From Pseudogemmobacter sp044142105 (lineage in GTDB: Bacteria > Pseudomonadota > Alphaproteobacteria > Rhodobacterales > Rhodobacteraceae), in the NCBI RefSeq assembly GCF_044142105.1, contig NZ_JBGTYM010000004.1:248001-312000 (forward strand): a DNA stretch of 64,000 nt. Reading direction: 5' to 3'. Positions within the stretch are counted from its first letter, which is position 1; the number at the start of each line of letters is the position of its first letter. The notes beneath the pieces are model-generated. The model saw only the letters and a list, made by a program, of their open reading frames with translations, ran no database searches and had not been told where the DNA came from. A program made the translations under genes and the position numbers. Below, piece by piece: positions 8,057 to 16,468 of this stretch.

Positions 8057-8805
8057 GCGGTGACCCCATCGCCCAGCGCCACATCCCCCGAGCGGATCAC
8101 CCGGGCGAAAACGCCAAAATCGTGATGGCCATACGCCGTCTCAAGCGCGGCGAGCGTATCAGCATCCTGCACGCCAGTCTGGGGGTCGGCGCCGGTGGCG
8201 CGGCAGCGACCGATCGGCGCTTCCACGCGCAGCACGGCCGTGCCAATGGTGATCTCGCGCCCGATGAGGCCCAGCTCGGCCAGGGGCGCCCAGCCTTCGA
8301 CCCAGATATTGCCGCGGAAGCGATGCGGCGAGAGGGCAAGCCCCATGCGTTCCGACAACTCGGCCAGAGACGCGGTGGAGTTGATCGAGATCAGCGGCTC
8401 GGACTGATCGGTCAATGCCTGCCCCGGCACGCGGATCACGCGTGCGGGCTCGGGGCGGTTTTCCGGCCAGAGCGGGCACAGCCAATCGATCAGCCGCGCG
8501 GCATCGGCGGGATCATCGGGGCGGAAGCTCTCGGTCGGGCGCTGGGGATGCGACAGGGTGATCCGGCCCGCTTCCGTATCCGACTTGCAGGAGATCGCCA
8601 TCAGCGCGGGAGAGGCCCAGCCGCGCAGGAATTGCAGCTTGGGCGCCCAAGCCAGCGGATCGGGCAGGCGCGCGGCGGCATGCGCCACGGCCCAGAGCCG
8701 GTCGAAGGGGAAGGCCGCGCCCGCGGTCAGGCGGGCGGCAGGCAGCATCTCATAGCCGGCCGACTTGACCGGGTGCCGCACCAGATGGGCGACCTGCGCG
8801 CTCAC
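8053..8805 (-). CDS. MOSC-domain protein
   Basis: 250 residues from a GTG that overlaps the yidC stop (GTGA). The N-terminal part (VAHLVRHPVKSAGYE) is the MOSC_N barrel. The C-terminal MOSC domain has the conserved Arg-Cys in PIGRCRATGADPQTG (near 210), the cysteine thought to carry sulfur or ligate molybdenum cofactor. Relatives include YcbX/mARC-type molybdenum enzymes that reduce N-hydroxylated bases. Whether this one is catalytic is not shown here. Its position between yidC and engB is conserved-looking but functionally unexplained. Confidence 0.88.
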   Translation of the reverse strand: MSAQVAHLVRHPVKSAGYEMLPAARLTAGAAFPFDRLWAVAHAAARLPDPLAWAPKLQFLRGWASPALMAISCKSDTEAGRITLSHPQRPTESFRPDDPADAARLIDWLCPLWPENRPEPARVIRVPGQALTDQSEPLISINSTASLAELSERMGLALSPHRFRGNIWVEGWAPLAELGLIGREITIGTAVLRVEAPIGRCRATGADPQTGVQDADTLAALETAYGHHDFGVFARVIRSGDVALGDGVTA

Positions 8806-10643
8806 TTGCCCTTGCCTTTGGGGGCGGCGTCGCTGTTGGCGGCGACCGCGGCAGGCTTTTTCTTGAACCCCGATTTGATATTGCCGAAGAGGTCGGGCTT
8901 GTGGCCGTGGCTGCGCATGATCAGGTACTGCTGAACGAAGGTGATCGTGTTGTTGGTGATCCAGTAGACAACCAGACCCGAGGCGAAGCCGCCCAGCATG
9001 AACATGAACACCCAGGGCATCCAGGCGAAGATCGAGGCCTGCACCGGATCGGTGGGCGCCGGGTTCAGCTTTTGCTGCAACCACATGGTGATGCCCAAGA
9101 GGATCGGCAGCACGCCGATGAAGATCAGATGCAAGAGCGTGCCGGCTGCGGGCGCATCCCAGGGCAGCAGACCGAAGAGGTTGTACAGCGAGGACGGGTC
9201 GGGCTGCGACAGATCCTTGAGCCAGCCGAAGAACGGCGCCTGACGCAGCTCCAGCGTGACGAAGATGACCTTGTAGAGCGAGAAGAAGATCGGGATCTGG
9301 ATCAGGATCGGCAGACAGCCGGCTGCCGGATTGACCTTCTTGTCCTTGTAAAGCTGCATCATCTCGCGTTGCAGCTTTTGCTTATCCTCGCCCGCGCGTT
9401 CCTTGAGCGCTTCCATCTCGGGTTGCAGTTCCTTCATCCGCGCCATCGAGACGTAGGATTTATAGGCCAGCGGCAGAACCAGGACCTTGAGCACGAAAGT
9501 CAGCGCGATGATGGCGAGGCCCATATTGCCGATCAATCCGTGCAGCCAGTGCAGGACCGAGAAGATCGGCTTGGTCAGGAAGTAGAACCAGCCCCAGTCG
9601 ATCGAATCGATGAACCCCGGGATGCCCGCGTCATTCTGGTAGTTGCGGATCGTCTCCCATTCCTTGGCGCCCGCGAAGACGCGGGTCGTGGTCGAGGACG
9701 ATTGGCCGGGGGCCACGGTCACGGTCGGATGACGGACCTCTGTCTGGAAGATGTCGCCATTCGGGACGTGCTTCAGCACTTCGGTATAGGGCTTGCCCTG
9801 TTCCGGCACCAGGATCGACATCCAGTAATGGTCAGTAAAGCCGATCCAGCCATCGTTGGCGGCTTCGACCTTCTCGCCCGGATGGCCCTCGCCCTCGATC
9901 GGGTCGAGGCCCATGATGTCCTTGTATTTGATCTCGGTCAGCTTGCCATCGGCGCGGCCAACCACACCCTCATGCACCACGAAGATGTGCTGAAGGTTCG
10001 ACGGCGTGCCGTGGCGGGCGATCAGGCCGTAGGGGCGCAGGGTCACGTCGCCGGTGCCGGTGTTTTCGACCTTGTCGGTGACAGTGAACATGAACTTGTC
10101 ATCGACCGAGATCTCACGCGTGAAGCGTTGACCCTTGCCATTGTCCCAGGCCAGCGTCACCGGCTCGCCGGGGCGCAGGGTTGCGCCCTTGGCGATCTGC
10201 CATTCGGTGTTCGGGCCCGGCACGTCCTCGGCCGTCAGGCTGCCCGAAGGCGCCCAGCCGAACAGGGCGTAATAGGCCTGGCCCTGGCCGACCGGGGTGA
10301 AGACCCGGACGTCCGGCGAATTGGCGGCAAGTGTCTCGTGATAGGATTTCAGCGACAGGTCGTCGAGACGGCCACCGCGCATCGAGATCGAGCCGGTGAG
10401 TTCCGGCGTGTCGATGGTCAGCCTTGCGGCCTCGGGGACCGGAGCGACCTCTTGCGTGGTTGCAGCGGCCTCGCCCGCGGGCGGCGCCGTGGTCTGGCCG
10501 GAACCGGCTGTCGCCTCGGCCGGGGTCTGGGTCAGATCGGGGGCAGCAGGTTCCGGCGGGGGGAAGAGAATGAACCAGACCGTGATGACAAGAAAGCTGA
10601 GCACAGTGGCAAGGATCAGGTTCTTGTTGTTGTTCTCGTCCAT
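8802..10643 (-). CDS. yidC: membrane protein insertase YidC
   Basis: 613 residues; inserts and folds inner-membrane proteins alone or with SecYEG. It begins MDENNNKNLILATVLSFLVI (a helix at 9-28), then a Pro/Ala/Thr-rich linker, the large periplasmic beta domain (about 75-370), and the conserved 60KD_IMP core with helices, including SYVSMARMKELQPEME and ending near YWITNNTITFVQQYLIM. The C-terminal tail is basic (KKKPAAVAAN...GKGK), as expected for ribosome contact. The start at 10643 is chosen by homology; the longer frame is noncoding in character. Unusually, no rnpA or rpmH lies immediately upstream. Confidence 0.95.
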   Translation of the reverse strand: MDENNNKNLILATVLSFLVITVWFILFPPPEPAAPDLTQTPAEATAGSGQTTAPPAGEAAATTQEVAPVPEAARLTIDTPELTGSISMRGGRLDDLSLKSYHETLAANSPDVRVFTPVGQGQAYYALFGWAPSGSLTAEDVPGPNTEWQIAKGATLRPGEPVTLAWDNGKGQRFTREISVDDKFMFTVTDKVENTGTGDVTLRPYGLIARHGTPSNLQHIFVVHEGVVGRADGKLTEIKYKDIMGLDPIEGEGHPGEKVEAANDGWIGFTDHYWMSILVPEQGKPYTEVLKHVPNGDIFQTEVRHPTVTVAPGQSSSTTTRVFAGAKEWETIRNYQNDAGIPGFIDSIDWGWFYFLTKPIFSVLHWLHGLIGNMGLAIIALTFVLKVLVLPLAYKSYVSMARMKELQPEMEALKERAGEDKQKLQREMMQLYKDKKVNPAAGCLPILIQIPIFFSLYKVIFVTLELRQAPFFGWLKDLSQPDPSSLYNLFGLLPWDAPAAGTLLHLIFIGVLPILLGITMWLQQKLNPAPTDPVQASIFAWMPWVFMFMLGGFASGLVVYWITNNTITFVQQYLIMRSHGHKPDLFGNIKSGFKKKPAAVAANSDAAPKGKGK

Positions 10644-11007
10644 CAGGACCACCGCCGCGGCTAGGAAAGGATCAGCGGTCTTCAACAGAACGGGCTGGGA
10701 AAGGTCAAGCGGATTCCCCCGCTGCGGCCGCAAAGCGCTGCGGGAAGACCGCGCGGGCGAGACTTGAGAGCGGCCCGGCGCGACGCCGCGGGCGGTGTCA
10801 CCCGCGGAGGGTCCCTGCCCCAAAGGACGGGGCAAGGAGCCTTGCCGGGCCAGGACGCCGCCCCCCAGAACGCGGCGGAGGCTGACGGTCGGGCCAGAGC
10901 GTCACCTTGGCAGGTCAAAAGACGATCCGGCGTGCCAGGGGCCGCGCGGGCGGCGGGCGGCGGTGGCCGATAGGCCGGTCGCGGCGCGGCCCCGCCAAGA
11001 GGGCCGC
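10644..11007. other. 364-base gap upstream of yidC, GC-rich with hairpins
   Basis: No convincing gene on either strand. It contains several short GC-rich inverted repeats: CCGCGGG...CCCGCGG near 10780-10808 and GCCCC...GGGGC near 10817-10835. It must hold the yidC promoter unless transcription enters from the EAL gene. No RNase P protein or L34 gene is present although those often precede yidC. Confidence 0.4.
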
Positions 11008-12537
11008 TCAGCGCCGGGCGCCGATGCGCGGGATTCGATCCTGCCGGTTCGCGTGGCGGCGCGCCCAGTCGGTTGCGATGTCGAGCGGCATGGGCCGGGC
11101 AAAGCCGTAGCCCTGGACATGGCCGCACCCCAGTTGCGACAGCATCGCGTGCTCGGCCGCCGTCTCGACCCCTTCGGCCAGCGTGTCGAGGCCCAGCCTT
11201 TCGGCCAGCGAGACGATGGCGGAGACCATTTTCTGCTGCTCACGATCCTGGTCGACGCGGGTGACGAAGCTGCGATCAATCTTGAGGCGGCGCACGGCGA
11301 AGCGGCGGATCGTGGCGATCGAGGCATGGCCGGTGCCGAAATCGTCAAGATCGACACCGCAGCCCATGCCGGCAAGCTGGGCGATGTTCGACACAACCAC
11401 GTCATTCTCGGCGCTGGCCACCACGGTTTCCAAGATCTCGATGGTCAGACGGTCGGGCTTAAGTTCAAAGCGGTCCAGTTCCCATTTGATGCGCTCTGGC
11501 AGGCGCGGATTGCGCAACTCCGCGCTGGAAAAATTGACCGAGACCGACGGCACCTTCAGCCCTTCCCGGTCCCAGCCGACCAATGCGGAGAGCGCGTGGA
11601 ACAACATCACCTCGCCCAGCCGTTCGGAAAGATCGCTGCCTTCGACGGCGGGAAGGAATTCCGAAGGGGTCAGGCAGCCACGGACCGGGTGGTTCCAGCG
11701 TGCCAGCGCCTCGAAGCCCGAAATCTCGCCCGTATCGGTGGAAATCTGCGGCTGGAAATGCGGGCGGATGTCGCCCTTGTCCAGCGCCTCTTCCAGGCTG
11801 TCGCGCAGCGCGTCGCGCTCGGCCCGTTTCTGCGCCATATCGAGCGAGAAGGCGCGGATCGCCGCCGGACCGTGGCGCAGAGCCTCATCCGAGGCTGTCT
11901 GCGCGGCATCGAGCATCGAGCGTCCGGTCGGTTCGGGCGCGCGGCCGCCGATGCAGAACCCGATCGAGCAGGTGATGTACAGCTGCGCCCCGCCCAGGGC
12001 GATCGGGGCGGTGACAGCTTCCTGGAGGCGGGCTCCCATCTGGATCATGGTTTCGAGATCCAGCCGCCGCACCGGCGCCAGCACGACCGCCACGCTTCCC
12101 CCCTGTAAGTTCACCACGCAATCGCCCACCCGCAACGCACCGCGAATACGGTCGGTGGCGCGGGTGATCACTTCGGTCAGCGCCGAGCGGCCATGGCGTT
12201 CCAGCACCGCCTGCAAATCGTCGAACTGCACGACAAGGCAGGCGGTGGTGCGCCCGGTTTCGGCGGCCAGGGGCAGGATCGCATCCATCAGCGCCAGCGC
12301 GCGGGTGACGGCAGACCCTTCCTCGCCCTGGCCTATCTGGCCTGCCAGCAGGGGCTGGCCGATGATCGCGAAGAGAAGCGGCAAGCCAACGGCCAGAAGG
12401 ATCAGCATCTTTTCCCCGCCGATCCAGAAGCCGGCCAACGTGATGGCCGGCAGGAAGACCAGAAATTCCGGCGCGCGCATCCAGGCCATAGCCCGCTGAA
12501 CCCTTTGCGCGGTTTCGGCGAGCATGGCCTTGGGCAT
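11008..12537 (-). CDS. degenerate GGDEF plus EAL domain protein (probable c-di-GMP phosphodiesterase)
   Basis: 509 residues. Two hydrophobic helices (about 22-85) anchor it in the inner membrane. A GGDEF-like domain follows, but its active loop reads LQGGSVAVVL in place of GG(D/E)EF, so it should not make c-di-GMP. The EAL domain (from about 255) keeps the catalytic set: FEALARW, VNFSSAELR, IEILET, DLDDFGTGHAS, LKIDRSFV, AEGVET and VQGYGFARP. The prediction is c-di-GMP hydrolysis, possibly allosterically controlled by the dead GGDEF. The gene stands alone between yidC and ttcA. Confidence 0.87.
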   Translation of the reverse strand: MPKAMLAETAQRVQRAMAWMRAPEFLVFLPAITLAGFWIGGEKMLILLAVGLPLLFAIIGQPLLAGQIGQGEEGSAVTRALALMDAILPLAAETGRTTACLVVQFDDLQAVLERHGRSALTEVITRATDRIRGALRVGDCVVNLQGGSVAVVLAPVRRLDLETMIQMGARLQEAVTAPIALGGAQLYITCSIGFCIGGRAPEPTGRSMLDAAQTASDEALRHGPAAIRAFSLDMAQKRAERDALRDSLEEALDKGDIRPHFQPQISTDTGEISGFEALARWNHPVRGCLTPSEFLPAVEGSDLSERLGEVMLFHALSALVGWDREGLKVPSVSVNFSSAELRNPRLPERIKWELDRFELKPDRLTIEILETVVASAENDVVVSNIAQLAGMGCGVDLDDFGTGHASIATIRRFAVRRLKIDRSFVTRVDQDREQQKMVSAIVSLAERLGLDTLAEGVETAAEHAMLSQLGCGHVQGYGFARPMPLDIATDWARRHANRQDRIPRIGARR

Positions 12538-12604
12538 GGGGCGGACCTTTCACGGCGGGACCGGGGCCGCGTACGGCGCGACCCATCCCCCGAGACCTAG
12601 GCCC

Positions 12605-12619
12605 CAAGCCGTGTTGGCT
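12605..12619 (-). terminator. weak hairpin after ttcA
   Basis: AAGCC and GGCTT with a five-base loop sit four bases after the ttcA stop. The stem is short and there is no T-run; termination here is only a possibility. Confidence 0.25.
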
Positions 12620-12622
12620 TCG

Positions 12623-13495
12623 TTAATCGGGCAAGCGAAGTTGCTTAGACTTTTCCTCAATTGCGCCGGGCTGGCCCAGTGCCAGTGCCGCGAAATCGAA
12701 CAGGGCCGGATCCGCAAGATGCGATGGCCGCGCGTTCATAAGAGCGCGGAACATGATCTGGCGACGCCCCGGGCTGCGCGACTCCCATTCGTCCAAAAGT
12801 TTCTTCACCTGGGCGCGCTGCAAGCCTTCCTGGCTGCCGCAAAGATCGCAGGGGATGATAGGGTAATTCATCGCCCGGGCGAACCGGTCGCAATCGGCCT
12901 CGGCCACGAAGGCGAGCGGCCGGGCCAGGAACAGGTCGCCCTCTTCATTCACCAGCCGCGGCGGCATTGTCGCCAGCCGCCCGCCATGGAAGAGGTTCAT
13001 GAAGAAGGTTTCCAGAATATCGTCGCGGTGATGGCCAAGAACGACAGTGGAGCAGCCCTCTTCGCGCGCAATGCGATACAGGTTGCCGCGCCGCAACCGC
13101 GAGCAGAGGCTGCACATCGTGCCGCCCGGCGCGATCTTCGAGGTCACGATGGAATAGGTGTCCTGATACTCGATACGGTGTTCCACGCCCATGCGGGTCA
13201 GGAATTCGGGCAGGACTGTCGCCGGAAAGCCGGGCTGGCCCTGGTCCAGGTTGCAGGCCAAGAGGTCAACCGGCAGCAGACCGCGCCATTTCAGTTCGGT
13301 CAGCGCCGCAAGAAGCGTATAGCTGTCCTTGCCTCCCGAAAGGCAGACCAGCCAGCGATCGCCGCGCTGCGCCATGCCATAGGTCTCGATCGCCTCGCGC
13401 GTCTCGCGCACGATGCGTTTGCGCAGCTTCTTGAACTCGGTCGAGGACGGCGCGCCGTGAAACAGCGGGTGGATGTCGTCGAGATCGTCCAGCAT
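12623..13495 (-). CDS. ttcA: tRNA 2-thiocytidine synthetase TtcA
   Basis: 290 residues; an ATP-dependent PP-loop enzyme that thiolates cytidine-32 of some tRNAs using an iron-sulfur cluster. The PP-loop is CLSGGKDSYTLL (near 55). Cluster-binding CxxC motifs are CSLCSRLRRG (near 130) and CDLCGSQEG (near 216), and GHHRDDILETFFMN is the family signature. ATG 13495 is chosen over a GTG two codons earlier because GGAGG sits five bases before it. Confidence 0.93.
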   Translation of the reverse strand: MLDDLDDIHPLFHGAPSSTEFKKLRKRIVRETREAIETYGMAQRGDRWLVCLSGGKDSYTLLAALTELKWRGLLPVDLLACNLDQGQPGFPATVLPEFLTRMGVEHRIEYQDTYSIVTSKIAPGGTMCSLCSRLRRGNLYRIAREEGCSTVVLGHHRDDILETFFMNLFHGGRLATMPPRLVNEEGDLFLARPLAFVAEADCDRFARAMNYPIIPCDLCGSQEGLQRAQVKKLLDEWESRSPGRRQIMFRALMNARPSHLADPALFDFAALALGQPGAIEEKSKQLRLPD

Positions 13496-13545
13496 GGGCA
13501 CCTCCAGATGAGCGGGGATATGACAGAAGCCTGTCTGGCGGGGAA

Positions 13546-13570
13546 CACGAATTTTCGACGAAAATTCGTG
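13546..13570. repeat. perfect 12-bp-arm palindrome between rarA and ttcA
   Basis: CACGAATTTTCG (13546-13557) is followed by one base and its exact reverse complement (13559-13570). It lies four bases after the rarA stop and 50 upstream of ttcA. The near-zero spacer fits protein binding to DNA better than an RNA hairpin, although a cruciform or loop-opened hairpin is possible. Confidence 0.75.
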
Positions 13571-13574
13571 GCGC

Positions 13575-14909
13575 TCAACTGCCCTGCCGCTTGATGCGCA
13601 ATTTCGAGAAATACTCGACCCGCTTCTTCAACTCGCGCTCGAAGCCGCGTTCGGGCGGGGCATACCAGACCGGGCGGCGCATGCCTTCGGGGAAATAGTC
13701 CTGGCCGGAAAACCCGTCTTCGGCATCATGGTCATAGGCGTAGCCCGCACCATAGCCCACGTCCTTCATCAGCCGCGTCGGCGCGTTCAGAATATGCTTC
13801 GGCGGCATCAGGCTGCCGGTCTCCTTGGCCGAGGCCCGCGCCGCCTTGTAGGCGACATAGACAGCGTTCGACTTGGGGGCGAGCGCCAGATAGACGACCG
13901 CATTCGCCAGCGCCAGCTCTCCCTCGGGGCTGCCCAGCCGCTCATAGGTCTGCCAGGCTGCGAGACAGACCTGCTGCGCCTCGGGATCGGCCAGGCCGAT
14001 ATCCTCGACCGCCATGCGCACGAAGCGCCGGGCCAGGAAGCGCGGGTCCTCGCCCCCTTCCAGCATGCGGGCGAACCAGTAAAGCGCGGCATCCGGGTCG
14101 CTGCCGCGCACCGATTTGTGCAGGGCCGAGATCAGGTTGTAATGCTCGTCTCCCGCCTTGTCATAGCGTGCGGCGCGGCGCATCAGGCGGCGCGCCAGCG
14201 CGTCGCGGTCCAGAGGGGCATCGATCTTCCAGGCGGCGACCTGTTCGATCAGGTTCAGAAGGGCGCGGCCATCGCCATCGGCCATCTCGAGCATCGCCTC
14301 GCGCGCTTCGCCCTTCAAGGGCAGGGCACGGCCCAATTCCTTCTCGGCCCGTTGGGCCATGCGCTCCAGATCGGCCAGCGACAGGCGTTGCAGGATGATG
14401 ACCTGCGCCCGGCTGAGGACGGCGGCGTTCAGTTCGAAACTCGGGTTCTCGGTCGTGGCGCCGACCAGAAGGATGGTGCCATCCTCCATATGCGGCAGGA
14501 AACTGTCTTGCTGGGCCTTGTTGAACCGGTGGATCTCATCGACGAACAAAAGCGTCCCCTGCCCCGTCTGCCGACGCACCTTCGCCGCCTCGAAGACCTT
14601 CTTCAGATCGGGCACGCCGGTGAAGATCGCCGAGATCTGGACGAAGGCCAGATCGGTCTCGGCCGCAAGCAGCCGGGCGATCGTGGTCTTGCCCACGCCG
14701 GGCGGGCCCCAGAGGATCAAAGAAGACAGAGAACGCGCCTTGAGCATGGCACCAAGCGGACCCTCGGGCGAGAGGACCGCTTCCTGACCGATCACCTCGG
14801 ACAGGTGGCGCGGGCGCAGCCGGTCGGCCAGCGGACGCGTAGCCTCGCGCGCGGGATCACGCGGGGCGGCAAAGCCCGGGTCGGGCGGCGTGTCGAACAG
14901 ATCGGCCAT
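13575..14909 (-). CDS. rarA: replication-associated recombination ATPase RarA (MgsA)
   Basis: 444 residues; an AAA+ clamp-loader-like ATPase acting at stalled replication forks. The N-terminus MADLFD...PLADRLRPRHLSEVIGQEAVL is typical. Walker A GPPGVGKTT (near 62), Walker B LLFVDEIHRF (near 108), sensor GATTENPSFE (near 135) and the C-terminal tetramerisation region with AGDEHYNLISALHKSVRGSD all match. The ATG at 14909 begins the conserved N-terminus; the longer frame is not coding. Confidence 0.94.
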   Translation of the reverse strand: MADLFDTPPDPGFAAPRDPAREATRPLADRLRPRHLSEVIGQEAVLSPEGPLGAMLKARSLSSLILWGPPGVGKTTIARLLAAETDLAFVQISAIFTGVPDLKKVFEAAKVRRQTGQGTLLFVDEIHRFNKAQQDSFLPHMEDGTILLVGATTENPSFELNAAVLSRAQVIILQRLSLADLERMAQRAEKELGRALPLKGEAREAMLEMADGDGRALLNLIEQVAAWKIDAPLDRDALARRLMRRAARYDKAGDEHYNLISALHKSVRGSDPDAALYWFARMLEGGEDPRFLARRFVRMAVEDIGLADPEAQQVCLAAWQTYERLGSPEGELALANAVVYLALAPKSNAVYVAYKAARASAKETGSLMPPKHILNAPTRLMKDVGYGAGYAYDHDAEDGFSGQDYFPEGMRRPVWYAPPERGFERELKKRVEYFSKLRIKRQGS

Positions 14910-14990
14910 GCCGCAACCATATTGCGGCGGCCGGGAAAGCAAAAGCACCCACCGGCAACGGGCGTCACCTCTGTGCGCCCGGCCGGAGGC

Positions 14991-15016
14991 GGGGTCTTCC
15001 CTGGCTGGAAGACCCC
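14991..15016 (-). terminator. perfect 10-bp hairpin after luxI
   Basis: GGGGTCTTCC (14991-15000) and GGAAGACCCC (15007-15016) pair exactly around a six-base loop, 27 bases after the luxI stop. No T-run follows, so it may act as a 3' stabiliser or a U-poor terminator. Confidence 0.5.
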
Positions 15017-15042
15017 TGGCCTGGACCCCACCTGCACCACCC

Positions 15043-15630
15043 CTAGTGCAGCTTCGTTGCCATGCTGATCGTGACGCAGACGCAGTCGAGCCCGTCGAAA
15101 TTAAGGATAGGCCCGGCCGGTTCACATTCCAGCCCGACGCGCCGCCCAATGCGCCGCGTGGCATCGGGGATCAGCCCAAGTACCATCGACGCACCGAGCA
15201 TACGGGCCGAGTTCACCATCTCCTGCCGCAGCTGCAACTGCACCCGCAGGCGCATGGAGGCGGGCACGGCTTCGGAAACGAAGACCCGGCTCGATTCCCA
15301 GACGTGAGCGGCGACCGGGGCGGGCGTGTAGAGCAGGTTCGACGGGATCGTGTCGAGAAGGCCAAGCTGCGCATCGCGGATCATGTAGGAATAGATGCCG
15401 CAGCGATGGGTCGTGGGTGTCAGCCTGATGCCGGCCAGCACCTGCCCCCCCTCATGCACGGCAACCCAGCGGCTTGCGGGGGTATCGTATTGGTCGAACT
15501 CCATCCCGTTCGCCTGGGGCAGGTCCCACTTGTTCTTGTCGATGAACGCCCGGTGCCGCGCGCGGAACATGTTTGCAAACAGCTCACCGTGGTTGTGGAT
15601 GTTCTCGAACGAAAGGGTAGTGACTTCCAT
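15043..15630 (-). CDS. LuxI-type acyl-homoserine lactone synthase
   Basis: 195 residues. LuxI-family synthases join S-adenosylmethionine to an acyl-ACP to make the diffusible signal AHL. Family hallmarks are visible: MFRARHRAFIDKNKWDLP (Arg, Phe, Trp of the N-terminal active site, about 21-38), EFDQYDTP with the conserved Glu and Asp, a central ILAGIRLTPTT-like strand (VLAGIRLTPTT), and WESSRVFV (about 111). AAGGAG is nine bases upstream of the ATG. It follows luxR by 50 bases in the same direction, forming one quorum-sensing unit; the acyl chain cannot be read from sequence. Confidence 0.93.
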   Translation of the reverse strand: MEVTTLSFENIHNHGELFANMFRARHRAFIDKNKWDLPQANGMEFDQYDTPASRWVAVHEGGQVLAGIRLTPTTHRCGIYSYMIRDAQLGLLDTIPSNLLYTPAPVAAHVWESSRVFVSEAVPASMRLRVQLQLRQEMVNSARMLGASMVLGLIPDATRRIGRRVGLECEPAGPILNFDGLDCVCVTISMATKLH

Positions 15631-15680
15631 GGTTAGTCTCCTTCTGGGGTTAAAAACCGGGCAGAGGGAAACCGTTGCGC

Positions 15681-16292
15681 CTAGAGCATGCGATACTCGC
15701 GCGCCTTTCTTACCGCTTCGGACGTCGTCCGGGCTTCTAGCCGGATCCGTGCCGAGTTGAGCCGCGCCTTGAAGGCGCTTTCAGAAATCCCAAGCTTCGC
15801 TGCGGCAGCAGAGTGACGGTCCCCATTTGCAATGCATTGCAGCGCCTCTATCTGCGCTTTCGTCAGCTCTGACGGTGGTTTCGCCGCGATGTGCAGGCGT
15901 TCGGTGATATCGGCCAGGACGTCCATTTCGGCATCCGTGAATTCACGCGTCGAAGAGCAGATCCCCGCCATAGAGCGCGAGGTAATGGGGCCATAGGAAG
16001 AGACCGCGCCGAATTTCATACCGTAGGCGGCGGCCTTCTTGAGCAGCCCGAACGGATCGGGCAGCGGGATCTCGCTCCAGCGACGGGTACCGGTCGTGCC
16101 AATGCCCCAGAAGACCAGGGGGTCACGCAGATAATAGGAATGGGCGTTGTAATGCTCGACCCAGTCCGCCGGATAGCGGCTGTGATAGACAAGCGGGGTG
16201 GCAAAACGGATGTGCAGGCCGACAGCATAGCCATCGGGCGCGAGACTTTGCAATTCGTTGTAAAGCTCGGACAAGCGTTTGACCTGTGTCAT
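15681..16292 (-). CDS. LuxR-family autoinducer-binding regulator
   Basis: 203 residues. The N-terminal autoinducer domain carries the ligand-pocket pattern W-x2-HY-x7-DP-x2-FWG (WVEHYNAHSYYLRDPLVFWG, about 54-73) and a later Trp in RRWSEIP. The C-terminal HTH (LTKAQIEALQCIANGDRHS...) is recognisable but departs from the usual GKTxxEIA core (it reads GDRHSAAAAKLGIS), so its DNA site may be unusual. A TAG directly precedes the ATG, fixing this as the first possible start. It is the natural receptor for the LuxI signal made next door. Confidence 0.9.
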   Translation of the reverse strand: MTQVKRLSELYNELQSLAPDGYAVGLHIRFATPLVYHSRYPADWVEHYNAHSYYLRDPLVFWGIGTTGTRRWSEIPLPDPFGLLKKAAAYGMKFGAVSSYGPITSRSMAGICSSTREFTDAEMDVLADITERLHIAAKPPSELTKAQIEALQCIANGDRHSAAAAKLGISESAFKARLNSARIRLEARTTSEAVRKAREYRML

Positions 16293-16413
16293 CTAGGTGG
16301 AAGGCCTCGCGGCGATTCTCCTTGTGATTGATTGTCCTCTGAAGCACTTTAGTTTCAAGGATAAAACCATGTCGTTGTTCAAGGTAACCCGGCGTCAACA
16401 GCAGAGACACCAA

Positions 16414-16437
16414 GGGCCCGCCGTTGCTGGCGAGCCC
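16414..16437 (-). terminator. terminator-like hairpin after rplQ
   Basis: On the minus strand GGGCTCGCC and GGCGGGCCC form a nine-base stem (one G-T pair) with a six-base loop, 31 bases after the rplQ stop, followed by a mixed TTGGTGTCT. It probably ends the alpha operon before luxR. Confidence 0.55.
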
Positions 16438-16468
16438 CCGATATCTGTCCGATCGTGCGGCGCACGAC

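Noticed and set aside
10682..11128. Minus-strand frame upstream of yidC as a possible RNase P protein
   Set aside because: Pro/Arg/Ala-rich, no RNR motif, overlaps the EAL gene; not rnpA.
15631..15680. Search for a lux box before luxI
   Set aside because: No 18-20 base inverted repeat of the lux-box type; only a good ribosome site.
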